This document shows, piece by piece, positions 6,891 through 13,474 of a stretch of 22,345 nt of DNA (its first letter is position 1; every line of letters starts with the position of its first letter). Under the pieces are notes generated by a model, which was not told the DNA's origin, made no database searches, and saw only the letters and a program-made list of their open reading frames with translations. The stretch covers positions 1 to 22,345 of the forward strand of contig JASGDB010000023.1 in the NCBI GenBank assembly GCA_049841315.1. Direction: 5' to 3'. The DNA comes from JASGDB01 sp049841315 (GTDB taxonomy: Bacteria > Bacteroidota > Bacteroidia > Flavobacteriales > Weeksellaceae). The position numbers were made by a program, and so were the translations under genes.

Positions 6891-7640
6891 TTAATTATTT
6901 TCCAGCTGTTCGCTGATTTTCCCATACCGTCTTTCTTTGGTCTGGTAATCCAGAATGCACTGGAAAAATATGTCTTTGGAAAAATCCGGCCACAGTACAT
7001 CCAGAAACTGGAGTTCTGCATAGGCAATCTGCCACAGCATAAAATTGCTGATACGGATTTCCCCGCTTGTTCTTATGAGTAAATCTACCGGCGGAAAATC
7101 TTTGGTATACAAATGATTTTCAAATGTTTTTTCGTCAATATCTCCGATATTCAGTTTTCCTTTTTTTACTTCTCCGGCAATTTCCTGCACGGCTTTCAAT
7201 ATTTCTTTCTGCGAGCCGTAGCTGAGCGCAAGGATAAGGTTTCCTTTTGTATTGTTTTTGGTATGGTCTATCAAAGCCAATAACTGTTCTCTTACCATTT
7301 TCGGCAGCTTTTCCACATCACCGATGACGTGCATTCTGAGTCCTTTGGAGAAAATTTCTTCTCCTTCAAGGATAAGCGTTTCCGACAAAAGGTTCATCAG
7401 CGTATCTACTTCTTCTTCCGGGCGGTTCCAGTTTTCTGAAGAGAATGTATAAAGTGTAAGATACGGAATATGTATTTCATTGCAGGCATTAATGGCATTA
7501 CGCACTGCATTGATGGCGTTTTTGTGTCCAAAAGTCCGTTCTTCACCTCTGGATTTCGCCCACCTGCCATTCCCATCCATAATGATGGCAACATGCTGTG
7601 GAAGTTTTTCCGGATTTATTTTATCTTTAATTGCTGACAT
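6891..7640 (-). CDS. uppS: Isoprenyl transferase (undecaprenyl diphosphate synthase)
   Basis: This cis-prenyltransferase condenses isopentenyl diphosphate onto farnesyl diphosphate to make the C55 lipid carrier for peptidoglycan and O-antigen. The 249-residue protein shows the catalytic block IIMDGNGRWAKSRG (Asp22), FGHKNA, the substrate loop TFSSENWNRP, and the C-terminal signature LLIRTSGEIRISNFMLWQ. These are the conserved regions of the UppS family. It is cytoplasmic and membrane-associated. The start follows the stop of the DUF6089 gene by four bases and bamA follows after 27, so it belongs to the envelope operon. Chain length cannot be proven from sequence. Confidence 0.95.
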   Translation of the reverse strand: MSAIKDKINPEKLPQHVAIIMDGNGRWAKSRGEERTFGHKNAINAVRNAINACNEIHIPYLTLYTFSSENWNRPEEEVDTLMNLLSETLILEGEEIFSKGLRMHVIGDVEKLPKMVREQLLALIDHTKNNTKGNLILALSYGSQKEILKAVQEIAGEVKKGKLNIGDIDEKTFENHLYTKDFPPVDLLIRTSGEIRISNFMLWQIAYAELQFLDVLWPDFSKDIFFQCILDYQTKERRYGKISEQLENN

Positions 7641-7644
7641 TTTT

Positions 7645-8547
7645 TTAGTAATCGCAGTAGCACGGCGGTCTTCCGAACGAGTATGTTAAACCTATACTTA
7701 CAGTGTTCACCCAATCCTTTGAGTTGATATTCCCCACATTGCGGTTTTGTATAATCTGCTGTGCTCTGGCATCGGCAACTTCTTTGTAAGGGCTTGTTTC
7801 AAGCAGCGATTTATTGCTGGCACTCGGGTCGGTAATATCTTTATTGTAAGTGATTTTCACATTTTTATCATCAATTACACTGTAATCAATGGCATCGGAA
7901 AAGGTAGGCCGAAACATAAATTCACCGAAGGCAGCCCAGTTGTAATTGAATTTGTATTTTAAACCCACTCCGAACGGCACTGCGAAAGTCATTTTTCCTG
8001 CTGATTCGTATTGGGTTGTGGTGTCAAAATCCGTGGAAGATGTCGGCCCTCCGTTTACTATATTGCCTGCGGCATCTCTTTTAAAATCATTTACAATAAT
8101 CAGTTGCGGCGTTTCAGCGAACAGTGCTCCTATACCCCCAAAGATATATGGACTGAGCATGCTTTTCTGCTCGTCATTTACGGGAAAAAAGTTGTATTCA
8201 AAAACAGCATCGGCTTCATATATAGAATTGGTTCCGAACAGCCCTCTGTTTCTTCTGTAATATTCTTTTGCCACACCGTCTGAAAACTGAATATGGCTGT
8301 ACCCGAGATTAAAACGCAGGGTTTGGTACGGATTGAAATTCATTCTGTAAAGGATTCCTCCATAAAAAGGAATGCCGTACTGATAAAAGGCTCCGGCAAT
8401 GGGAGGTTGAAACATATAATTGGTTCTTCCTATATCTCCAACGAGATTGCTCATTCCCATTTGAACTCCCAACTCATGACGCTGCGCCTTTACAGGTGCA
8501 TTCATCAGCAGTAAAATAAAAAGGGGCAGTATGAGATACTTCGTCAT
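7645..8547 (-). CDS. DUF6089 family outer-membrane beta-barrel protein
   Basis: The protein has a signal peptide (MTKYLILPLFILLLMNAPVKAQ) and then HELGVQMGMSNLVGDIGR, the typical start of DUF6089 proteins. Alternating hydrophobic/aromatic strands suggest a small barrel or periplasmic beta protein. The C-terminus ends in VNTVSIGLTYSFGRPPCYCDY, with two Cys close together. Family members regularly precede uppS and bamA in flavobacteria, so a role in envelope assembly is likely, but none has been shown to my knowledge. Two upstream in-frame ATGs (8565, 8595) exist. The one at 8595 lies beyond the promoter box, and 8547 gives the cleanest signal peptide. It is the first gene of the operon. Confidence 0.82.
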   Translation of the reverse strand: MTKYLILPLFILLLMNAPVKAQRHELGVQMGMSNLVGDIGRTNYMFQPPIAGAFYQYGIPFYGGILYRMNFNPYQTLRFNLGYSHIQFSDGVAKEYYRRNRGLFGTNSIYEADAVFEYNFFPVNDEQKSMLSPYIFGGIGALFAETPQLIIVNDFKRDAAGNIVNGGPTSSTDFDTTTQYESAGKMTFAVPFGVGLKYKFNYNWAAFGEFMFRPTFSDAIDYSVIDDKNVKITYNKDITDPSASNKSLLETSPYKEVADARAQQIIQNRNVGNINSKDWVNTVSIGLTYSFGRPPCYCDY

Positions 8548-8581
8548 GAATCTGTGTTCAGTCATTTTTTCTATAATGGTG

Positions 8582-8589
8582 CAAATATA
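8582..8589 (-). promoter_or_regulatory. -7 box TATATTTG of the DUF6089-uppS-bamA-ompH operon
   Basis: The minus strand has TATATTTG, an exact TAnnTTTG match, 34 bases before the chosen ATG (8547). The expected start site near 8576 gives a leader of about 28 bases. The -33 region is A/T-rich without a clear TTG. Confidence 0.6.
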
Positions 8590-8697
8590 AAACATTTTTA
8601 TATTAGGGAAATTATTAATATTTAGTTAAATAACTGGAAAAAAGCATAAAATATTATAAAAATTCCGAGAATTTTCTTATTCATTAGAATAAGGAAA

Positions 8698-8727
8698 AAA
8701 AATATCTCCATTTCTGAAGATATTTTT
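8698..8727. terminator. A/T-rich terminator-like hairpin
   Basis: AAAAATATCT pairs perfectly with AGATATTTTT over 10 bp around a 10-base loop (8708-8717). Runs of A and T flank it, so it could act in either direction. Because a stronger leftward terminator lies at 8797-8816, this may be a back-up that shields the 8582 promoter from readthrough. Confidence 0.4.
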
Positions 8728-8791
8728 GAATGTCGTAACGAAATACATTATCTTGAACCTGTTTTTGTTAAATACTTCAGGCTAACACGCC

Positions 8792-8816
8792 AAAAAAATC
8801 CCGGAAAACCGGGATT
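8792..8816 (-). terminator. Rho-independent terminator after the barrel protein gene
   Basis: On the minus strand AATCCCGG pairs perfectly with CCGGGATT around TTTT, followed by a run of seven T. It starts five bases after the stop codon at 8822. Confidence 0.9.
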
Positions 8817-8821
8817 GATGT

Positions 8822-9490
8822 TTATTCAAAAATGTAGCTGAGTCCTACGCTGAATACCTGTTCGGATTTTTTCTTTTCAATCGCAGGGTCTTTACCCGGT
8901 TCTTCCATTAATCCTTTATAGGTATTGGAAAGTCCCATATCGTAACGGGCAGAAATCTCAAGTTGTCTTTTGTAGCTGAAACCTACCCCTGCACCGATTC
9001 CGAAGTTGAAAGCGCTGGCTTTGCCATTTACTCCGGGATATGCATCAAGCTGCTCAACAACATAATATGGCTTTGAAGGGTTTTCCACTTTCTGATTCAC
9101 CAAAAAGCTGAATCTCGGCCCGAACATTCCGAAAAATTCAGACTCTGCTTCAGAGAAATATCCTTTGAAATAGAGCGGAACACTAATGTAGTTATTGGCA
9201 TATACCGCATCGTAGCCCACATGCCCTTTTGCATCTTTTTGCTTTCCGGTTTCTCCCGCTCCGTAGTACACGACTTCGGGCTGGATGTAAAACTGGTCGT
9301 TGTTATCAACCGGAATCAATGCCAGAAAACCTCCCTGCATCGTATATCTCGGCCCGGACGGATTGTGTGCATTGCTCACACGGGAGTAATTTCCTCCGGC
9401 AGTAACGCCAAATCTCGTGGAGCTGAAATCCACCTGAGCAGAAGCCAAAGCCGATGCAGAAAGCATTATACTTAAAAGCAATTTTTTCAT
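8822..9490 (-). CDS. PorT-like outer-membrane beta-barrel protein
   Basis: This 222-residue protein has a signal peptide (MKKLLLSIMLSASALASAQ). The mature part begins RFGVTAGGNYSRVSN, the pattern of small eight-stranded barrels of the PorT/OMP_b-brl family in Bacteroidota. Strand-like segments alternate with polar loops, and the protein ends with VFSVGLSYIFE, a typical last barrel strand. The name PorT-like refers to the fold family only and does not imply a role in type IX secretion. The gene follows sucD by 19 bases, so it is probably on the same transcript, and it ends at a strong terminator. Confidence 0.75.
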   Translation of the reverse strand: MKKLLLSIMLSASALASAQVDFSSTRFGVTAGGNYSRVSNAHNPSGPRYTMQGGFLALIPVDNNDQFYIQPEVVYYGAGETGKQKDAKGHVGYDAVYANNYISVPLYFKGYFSEAESEFFGMFGPRFSFLVNQKVENPSKPYYVVEQLDAYPGVNGKASAFNFGIGAGVGFSYKRQLEISARYDMGLSNTYKGLMEEPGKDPAIEKKKSEQVFSVGLSYIFE

Positions 9491-9509
9491 ATTGTGTGTT
9501 TTTAAATTT

Positions 9510-10382
9510 TTATCCTAAAACTTTTGCTACCGTAGAACCGATATCAGCCGGGGAATCCACAACATTGATGCCGTTTTCCCGCATAATCGCCATTTTGGCT
9601 TGTGCGGTATCTTCCGCTCCGCCGACGATTGCGCCGGCGTGTCCCATTGTTCTGCCTTTCGGTGCGGTTTGTCCGGCGATAAATCCGACCACAGGTTTTG
9701 TAGAACCGCTTGATTTATACCATCTTGCGGCTTCGGCTTCTAAACTTCCACCGATTTCGCCAATCATTACAACCGCTTCGGTTTCGGGGTCGTTGATGAA
9801 GAGTTCCAACGCTTCTTTTGTGGTGGTCCCGATAATCGGGTCTCCCCCAATTCCGATGGCTGTCGAAACGCCGTAACCTGCTCTCACAACCTGGTCTGCC
9901 GCTTCATACGTCAAAGTTCCGGATTTGGAAACGATGCCTACTTTTCCTTTTTTGAAAACAAATCCCGGCATAATTCCGATTTTGGCTTCGTCGGAAGTGA
10001 TGATTCCAGGACAGTTCGGACCGATAAGACGGCAATCTCTGTCCGCAATATACGATTTTACTTTTACCATATCAGCAACGGGAATTCCTTCGGTAATGGC
10101 GACTATCACTTTGATTCCCGCATCTGCCGCTTCCATAATCGCATCTGCCGCAAAGGCAGGCGGAACGAAAATAATGCTGACATTGGCTCCGGCTTTTTCC
10201 ACAGCATCTGCAACGGTATTGAAAACGGGTTTTCCCAAATGCTCGCTGCCGCCTTTACCGGGCGTTACTCCACCGACAACGTTGGTTCCGTATTCTATCA
10301 TTTGACCGGCGTGGAAAGTGCCTTCGTTACCTGTGAATCCCTGAACGATGACCTTAGAATCTTTGTTTACTAATATTGACAT
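9510..10382 (-). CDS. sucD: Succinate-CoA ligase, alpha subunit
   Basis: The alpha subunit of succinyl-CoA synthetase carries the phosphohistidine in the citric acid cycle step that makes ATP or GTP from succinyl-CoA. At 290 residues it has the standard length. The CoA-binding Rossmann part starts VIVQGFTGNEGTFH, GPNCPGII (121-128) is conserved, and the phosphorylated His is His248 in TMGHAGAIVGG. The beta subunit gene sucC is not next to it. That separation is usual in flavobacteria, in my recollection. A promoter box lies 36 bases upstream. The toxin-antitoxin pair is divergently oriented from it. Confidence 0.96.
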   Translation of the reverse strand: MSILVNKDSKVIVQGFTGNEGTFHAGQMIEYGTNVVGGVTPGKGGSEHLGKPVFNTVADAVEKAGANVSIIFVPPAFAADAIMEAADAGIKVIVAITEGIPVADMVKVKSYIADRDCRLIGPNCPGIITSDEAKIGIMPGFVFKKGKVGIVSKSGTLTYEAADQVVRAGYGVSTAIGIGGDPIIGTTTKEALELFINDPETEAVVMIGEIGGSLEAEAARWYKSSGSTKPVVGFIAGQTAPKGRTMGHAGAIVGGAEDTAQAKMAIMRENGINVVDSPADIGSTVAKVLG

Positions 10383-10417
10383 TGTTTATTTTATTTGATT
10401 AAAAAATCTGACTTCGG

Positions 10418-10425
10418 CAAATTTA
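10418..10425 (-). promoter_or_regulatory. -7 box TAAATTTG of sucD
   Basis: The minus strand has TAAATTTG, an exact TAnnTTTG match. A start near 10412 would give a leader of about 30 bases. No convincing -33 TTG is seen at the right distance. Confidence 0.5.
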
Positions 10426-10503
10426 ATGATTATTCGGGGTTAAAAAAAATTTTCTATTTTGATATTTGTCATTTGCTTATAAATAGTGTATTTATTTTTT
10501 CCT

Positions 10504-10511
10504 TAACTTTG
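10504..10511 (+). promoter_or_regulatory. -7 box TAACTTTG of the toxin-antitoxin pair
   Basis: The plus strand has TAACTTTG, an exact TAnnTTTG match, 19 bases before the antitoxin ATG. It is divergent from the sucD promoter about 80 bp away. The -33 region lacks a clear TTG at the usual distance. Confidence 0.5.
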
Positions 10512-10530
10512 AAAATAAATTCTGACAGCG

Positions 10531-10749
10531 ATGACAACCATTACCGTAAATAAACGCACAAAAGCCGGAAAAGTCCTTTTGGAAATGGCAAAAATTCTTT
10601 CCGAAAGAGAAAAAGGAGTGAAAATTTCCAGCGAAAAAGATGACGAAAGTCCCTATAATCCCGAGTTTGTGGAGCGGATTCTCCGTGCAGACAAAAGAGG
10701 AGAATACACACAAGTAAAAGATGTAAAAAAATGGATAGAGAGTTTGTAG
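10531..10749 (+). CDS. Antitoxin of a YoeB-type pair (DUF2683-like)
   Basis: This small 72-residue protein begins MTTITVNKRTKAGKVLLEMAK, typical of DUF2683-type antitoxins found with Txe/YoeB toxins in Bacteroidota. The N-terminal half probably binds DNA as a dimer and represses the pair. The acidic, then basic C-terminal half (YNPEFVERILRADKRGEY) probably wraps the toxin, with the end VKKWIESL. Its last 19 bases overlap the toxin gene, so the two are translated in a coupled way. Assignment rests on this arrangement as much as on the weak sequence signature. Confidence 0.85.
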   Translation: MTTITVNKRTKAGKVLLEMAKILSEREKGVKISSEKDDESPYNPEFVERILRADKRGEYTQVKDVKKWIESL

Positions 10750-11015
10750 TCGAAATTGAAAAAGATGCAGAAGAACATATCCGAAGACATAAAAAGTCAG
10801 GCAACAAAGCATCTTTGAATAAAATTATCCAAATTTTGGAAGAACTCAAAATTCATCCTTACACAGGAACAGGACAACCTGAACGCCTGAAACACAACCT
10901 TTCCGGATTCTGGTCGCGAAGAATCAACCAAAAAGACCGAATGATTTACCGTGTCGAAGAACACATCGTAACCGTTTTTGTGGTTTCCGCAATCGGGCAT
11001 TATGATGAGAAATAA
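10731..11015 (+). CDS. Txe/YoeB family mRNA-cleaving toxin
   Basis: YoeB-type toxins cut mRNA on the translating ribosome when the antitoxin is lost. The 94-residue protein matches the family core HPYTGTGQPERLKHNLSGFW followed by SRRINQKDRMIYRV. The residues matching the E. coli YoeB catalytic set are present: Glu51 (Glu46), Arg70 (Arg65), and His90-Tyr91 (His83-Tyr84). Unlike E. coli YoeB, which ends at the Tyr, this protein continues with DEK, and Asp69 replaces the His of the EHR motif. The toxin therefore looks intact. It starts inside the antitoxin gene and ends 18 bases before the convergent second LpxD gene. Confidence 0.92.
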   Translation: MDREFVVEIEKDAEEHIRRHKKSGNKASLNKIIQILEELKIHPYTGTGQPERLKHNLSGFWSRRINQKDRMIYRVEEHIVTVFVVSAIGHYDEK

Positions 11016-11020
11016 ATTTC

Positions 11021-11038
11021 TGTAAAAACAATTTTACA
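11021..11038. terminator. Short hairpin at a convergent gene junction
   Basis: TGTAAAA pairs with TTTTACA around ACAA. The right arm overlaps the stop codon of the minus-strand gene. It is short and A/T-rich, with no long T-tract, so it is at most a weak two-way terminator. Confidence 0.3.
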
Positions 11039-11933
11039 AATTCTTCAGTTTCACTTCTTTTCTCAGATAATCCCGAAATTCTTCGGCAAGAAAACCGAAA
11101 TATGTTCCTTTTTTCAAATCGCGATTCACGCCGCATTTTGCCAGCAAAACCGTGCCACTTTCCACACGAACTCCGGAAGCCATTCCGACCTGTCCCCAAA
11201 TCGTAACTTCGTCTTCGATGATACAGCAACCAGCAATCCCCGTTTGCGAAGCAATCAGACATTTTTTTCCGATAACCGTGTCGTGACCAATTTGAATTTG
11301 ATTGTCCAAAACCGAACCTTCGCCAATAATTGTGGAAGCGGTAACGCCTCGGTCAATCGTGCAGCCGTTTCCGATTTCTACGTTATTTCCGATGACGACA
11401 TTTCCTACGGAAATCATTCGGTCAAAATTGCCGCCGAGTTTTCGGTAATAAAACGCATCGCCGCCCAAAACCGTATTGGCTTGGATAATCACGTTGTCGC
11501 CGATTTCCGTTCTATCGCCGATGACAACATTCGGAAAAATGTGGCAGTTTTTGCCGATTTTCACATTGTTGCCGATGACGGCAGACGAATGAATAAATGT
11601 ATTTTCGCCAATTTCGGCATCTTTCAGATTTTCCCGAAAATTGTAAATCTTCGTAAAATGCGTATTGATTTTGTTGAAATCCCGAAACGGGTCATCAGAA
11701 ATGAGGAGTGCTTTTCCGGTTGGGCAATCCACTTCTTTGTCAATCAGAATAACGGTTGCGGCGGAATTTAACGCTTTGTCGTAATATTTCGGGTGGTTGA
11801 CGAAAACGATGTCGCCGGGGCGCACCATGTGGATTTCATTGCTTCCGAGAACGGGAAAATCGTCGTCGCCAATATATTTCGCACCGATAATTTCCGCGAT
11901 ATTTTTAAGCGTTTGATGATTTTTGAAAGTCAT
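11034..11933 (-). CDS. Second LpxD-like UDP-3-O-acylglucosamine N-acyltransferase
   Basis: LpxD transfers a 3-hydroxyacyl chain to the amino group of UDP-3-O-acyl-glucosamine in lipid A synthesis. This 299-residue paralog has the N-terminal uridine-binding-type domain (FVNHPKYYDKAL, close to the motif in classical LpxD) and a left-handed beta-helix of hexapeptide repeats (about residues 105-265). The catalytic His is kept in QIQIGHDT (His217; E. coli His239). It is shorter than the operon LpxD and lacks about 40 residues overall. The gene follows efp after a 79-base spacer with a strong inverted repeat. It may use a different sugar or acyl chain. A catalytic role is supported by the His, but the substrate is unknown. 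Confidence 0.85.
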   Translation of the reverse strand: MTFKNHQTLKNIAEIIGAKYIGDDDFPVLGSNEIHMVRPGDIVFVNHPKYYDKALNSAATVILIDKEVDCPTGKALLISDDPFRDFNKINTHFTKIYNFRENLKDAEIGENTFIHSSAVIGNNVKIGKNCHIFPNVVIGDRTEIGDNVIIQANTVLGGDAFYYRKLGGNFDRMISVGNVVIGNNVEIGNGCTIDRGVTASTIIGEGSVLDNQIQIGHDTVIGKKCLIASQTGIAGCCIIEDEVTIWGQVGMASGVRVESGTVLLAKCGVNRDLKKGTYFGFLAEEFRDYLRKEVKLKNL

Positions 11934-11941
11934 AATTTTTG

Positions 11942-12008
11942 GTTCAAGGTTTAAAGTTTAAAGTTCAAGGTTTTTCAATTTTAAACCCTGAACTTTAAAC
12001 TTTGAACT
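11942..12008 (-). repeat. Long inverted repeat between efp and the second lpxD-like gene
   Basis: GTTTAAAGTTCAAGGTTT (11956-11973) pairs with AAACCCTGAACTTTAAAC (11983-12000) at 17 of 18 positions around a 9-base loop. The helix extends outward by about eight more pairs, including two G-T pairs. An 11-base direct repeat, GTTCAAGGTTT, occurs at 11942 and 11963. The left arm therefore looks like a duplicated short repeat. A hairpin this long between two genes could attenuate transcription or stabilise mRNA ends. Similar TTTAAAGTTCAAGG sequence is, from memory, common intergenic repeat material in flavobacteria. Confidence 0.75.
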
Positions 12009-12012
12009 GATT

Positions 12013-12576
12013 TTATTTCACTCTTTCCAGATAACTTCCGTCTTCTGTATTGATTTTGATTTTGTCGCCGGCCTCGATGAAAAGTGGAACGGAAACGCGG
12101 GCTCCGGTTTCTACGATTGCATTTTTCAAGGCGTTGGTAGCGGTATTTCCTTTTACTCCCGGTTCTGCTTCGATTACTTCAAGGAAAACGGTTTGCGGGA
12201 TTTCTGCGGAAAGCGGAGCTTCGTCTGCTTCTTTCAGGATGATGGTTACTTCCTCTCCTGCTTTCATGAACTGTGCGTTTTCAATCATATCTTTATTGAT
12301 ATAGATTTGGGAGAAATCATCATTGTTCATAAAATGAAAACCGTTGTCATCTTCATAAAGATACTGGAATTTTCTGGTAATTACCTTTACTTCTTCGATT
12401 TTGTGTCCTGCGGAAAATGTATTGTCCACCACTTTACCGTTGGTTACGGATTTTAGTTTTGTTCTCACGAAAGCAGGCCCTTTCCCTGGTTTTACGTGAA
12501 GAAATTCGACTACTTTGTAAATGTCGTTGCTGTATTCTATACAAAGACCTTTTCTGATATCAGCTGTTGTTGCCAT
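12013..12576 (-). CDS. efp: Translation elongation factor P
   Basis: EF-P binds between the ribosomal P and E sites and relieves stalling at consecutive prolines. The 187-residue protein has the three-domain layout. Domain I carries the tip motif HVKPGKGPAFVRTK, with Lys32 matching the modified Lys34 of E. coli EF-P. The C-terminal OB domain ends in KINTEDGSYLERVK. No modification enzyme genes (epmA, epmB, earP) are in the window. It sits inside the lipid A gene cluster, which is a typical arrangement in flavobacteria. Repeat-derived DNA flanks it on both sides. Confidence 0.97.
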   Translation of the reverse strand: MATTADIRKGLCIEYSNDIYKVVEFLHVKPGKGPAFVRTKLKSVTNGKVVDNTFSAGHKIEEVKVITRKFQYLYEDDNGFHFMNNDDFSQIYINKDMIENAQFMKAGEEVTIILKEADEAPLSAEIPQTVFLEVIEAEPGVKGNTATNALKNAIVETGARVSVPLFIEAGDKIKINTEDGSYLERVK

Positions 12577-12590
12577 TTATATTTTTTTGT

Positions 12591-12642
12591 TTCAAGTTTA
12601 AGGTTTGATGTTGTTTGACGTTGTTTGAGTTTGTTTGATGAG
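12591..12642 (-). repeat. Four decamer repeats upstream of efp
   Basis: On the plus strand GTTTGA recurs at 12603, 12613, 12623 and 12633, exactly 10 bp apart, within units of the type GTTTGAnGTT. It is preceded by TTCAAGTTTAAGG, which resembles the repeat on the other side of efp. The block lies in the 109-base gap between the lpxA stop and the efp start, in the upstream region of efp. I see no TAnnTTTG box in this gap. Confidence 0.7.
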
Positions 12643-12685
12643 TTTTTTATCCTCAACTCAATCACTCCTCAACTCTCTATCTCAA

Positions 12686-13474
12686 TTATTCTTTTCCTGT
12701 TCCGTATCCTTTTACGATTCCTCGCGGGGAGTTGCGGATAAATTCGAGGATTTCATCGCGTTCTGCAGTCGGAAGCATTTCTTTTTCAATGTAACCCAAT
12801 GCCTGGGTAACATTCATTTTCATTTGAAAAATATAGCGGTAGATTTTCTGAATTTCAAAGATTTTATCGTTGTTAAAGCCTCTTCTTCTTAATCCAACAG
12901 AATTAATTCCGGCATAAGAAATCGGCTCTCGTCCTACTTTGATGTAAGGCGGAATGTCTTTACGAATCAGTGAACCGCCGGAAATCATGGTGTGTTTTCC
13001 GATTTTGCCAAACTGCTGGACTGCGGACAAACCACCCATTACGGTAAAATCCCCTATTTCCACGTGTCCTGCGATTCCGCATCCGTTGGCAATGATTACG
13101 TTATTCCCGATGATACAATCGTGTGCGACATGCGAAGTTGCCATAATCAGGCAGTTATCTCCTACTTTTGTACAGCCCGATGCTTTTGTTCCCCTGTTCA
13201 CGGTTACACATTCTCTCAATGTGGTATTGTCTCCGATGATGGTTGTGGTATCTTCTCCGTCAAATTTCAAATCCTGAGGGATTGCAGAAATTACGGTTCC
13301 GGGGAAGATTTTACAGTTTTTTCCGATTCTTGCTCCATCCATAATGGTTACATTAGAACCAATCCATGTTCCTGTTCCGATGGTAACATCTGCGGCAATG
13401 GTGGTGAATGGCTCTACGACAACGTTTTTGCCTATTTTGGCTCTTTTGTCAACGGCGGCTAACTGATGAATCAT
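12686..13474 (-). CDS. lpxA: Acyl-ACP-UDP-N-acetylglucosamine O-acyltransferase
   Basis: LpxA performs the first step of lipid A synthesis, moving a 3-hydroxyacyl chain from ACP to UDP-GlcNAc. The 262-residue protein has the hexapeptide-repeat beta-helix (residues 1-190) and the C-terminal helical domain. The catalytic base is His118 in SHVAHDC (E. coli His125). His137 and Gln154 match E. coli His144 and Gln161. Gly166 aligns with the E. coli hydrocarbon-ruler Gly173, consistent with a long acyl chain. The start overlaps the lpxC-fabZ stop by four bases, so the two are translationally coupled. Confidence 0.96.
   Translation of the reverse strand: MIHQLAAVDKRAKIGKNVVVEPFTTIAADVTIGTGTWIGSNVTIMDGARIGKNCKIFPGTVISAIPQDLKFDGEDTTTIIGDNTTLRECVTVNRGTKASGCTKVGDNCLIMATSHVAHDCIIGNNVIIANGCGIAGHVEIGDFTVMGGLSAVQQFGKIGKHTMISGGSLIRKDIPPYIKVGREPISYAGINSVGLRRRGFNNDKIFEIQKIYRYIFQMKMNVTQALGYIEKEMLPTAERDEILEFIRNSPRGIVKGYGTGKE

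Noticed and set aside
11244..11771. 175-codon plus-strand frame opposite the second LpxD-like gene
   Set aside because: It is a shadow of the regular hexapeptide-repeat coding. It has no recognisable domain, and the minus-strand gene is certain.
12635..12665. Terminator between lpxA and efp (GATGAG...CTCAAC around a T-run)
   Set aside because: Pairing is only a few bases and interrupted, so it does not form a convincing terminator.
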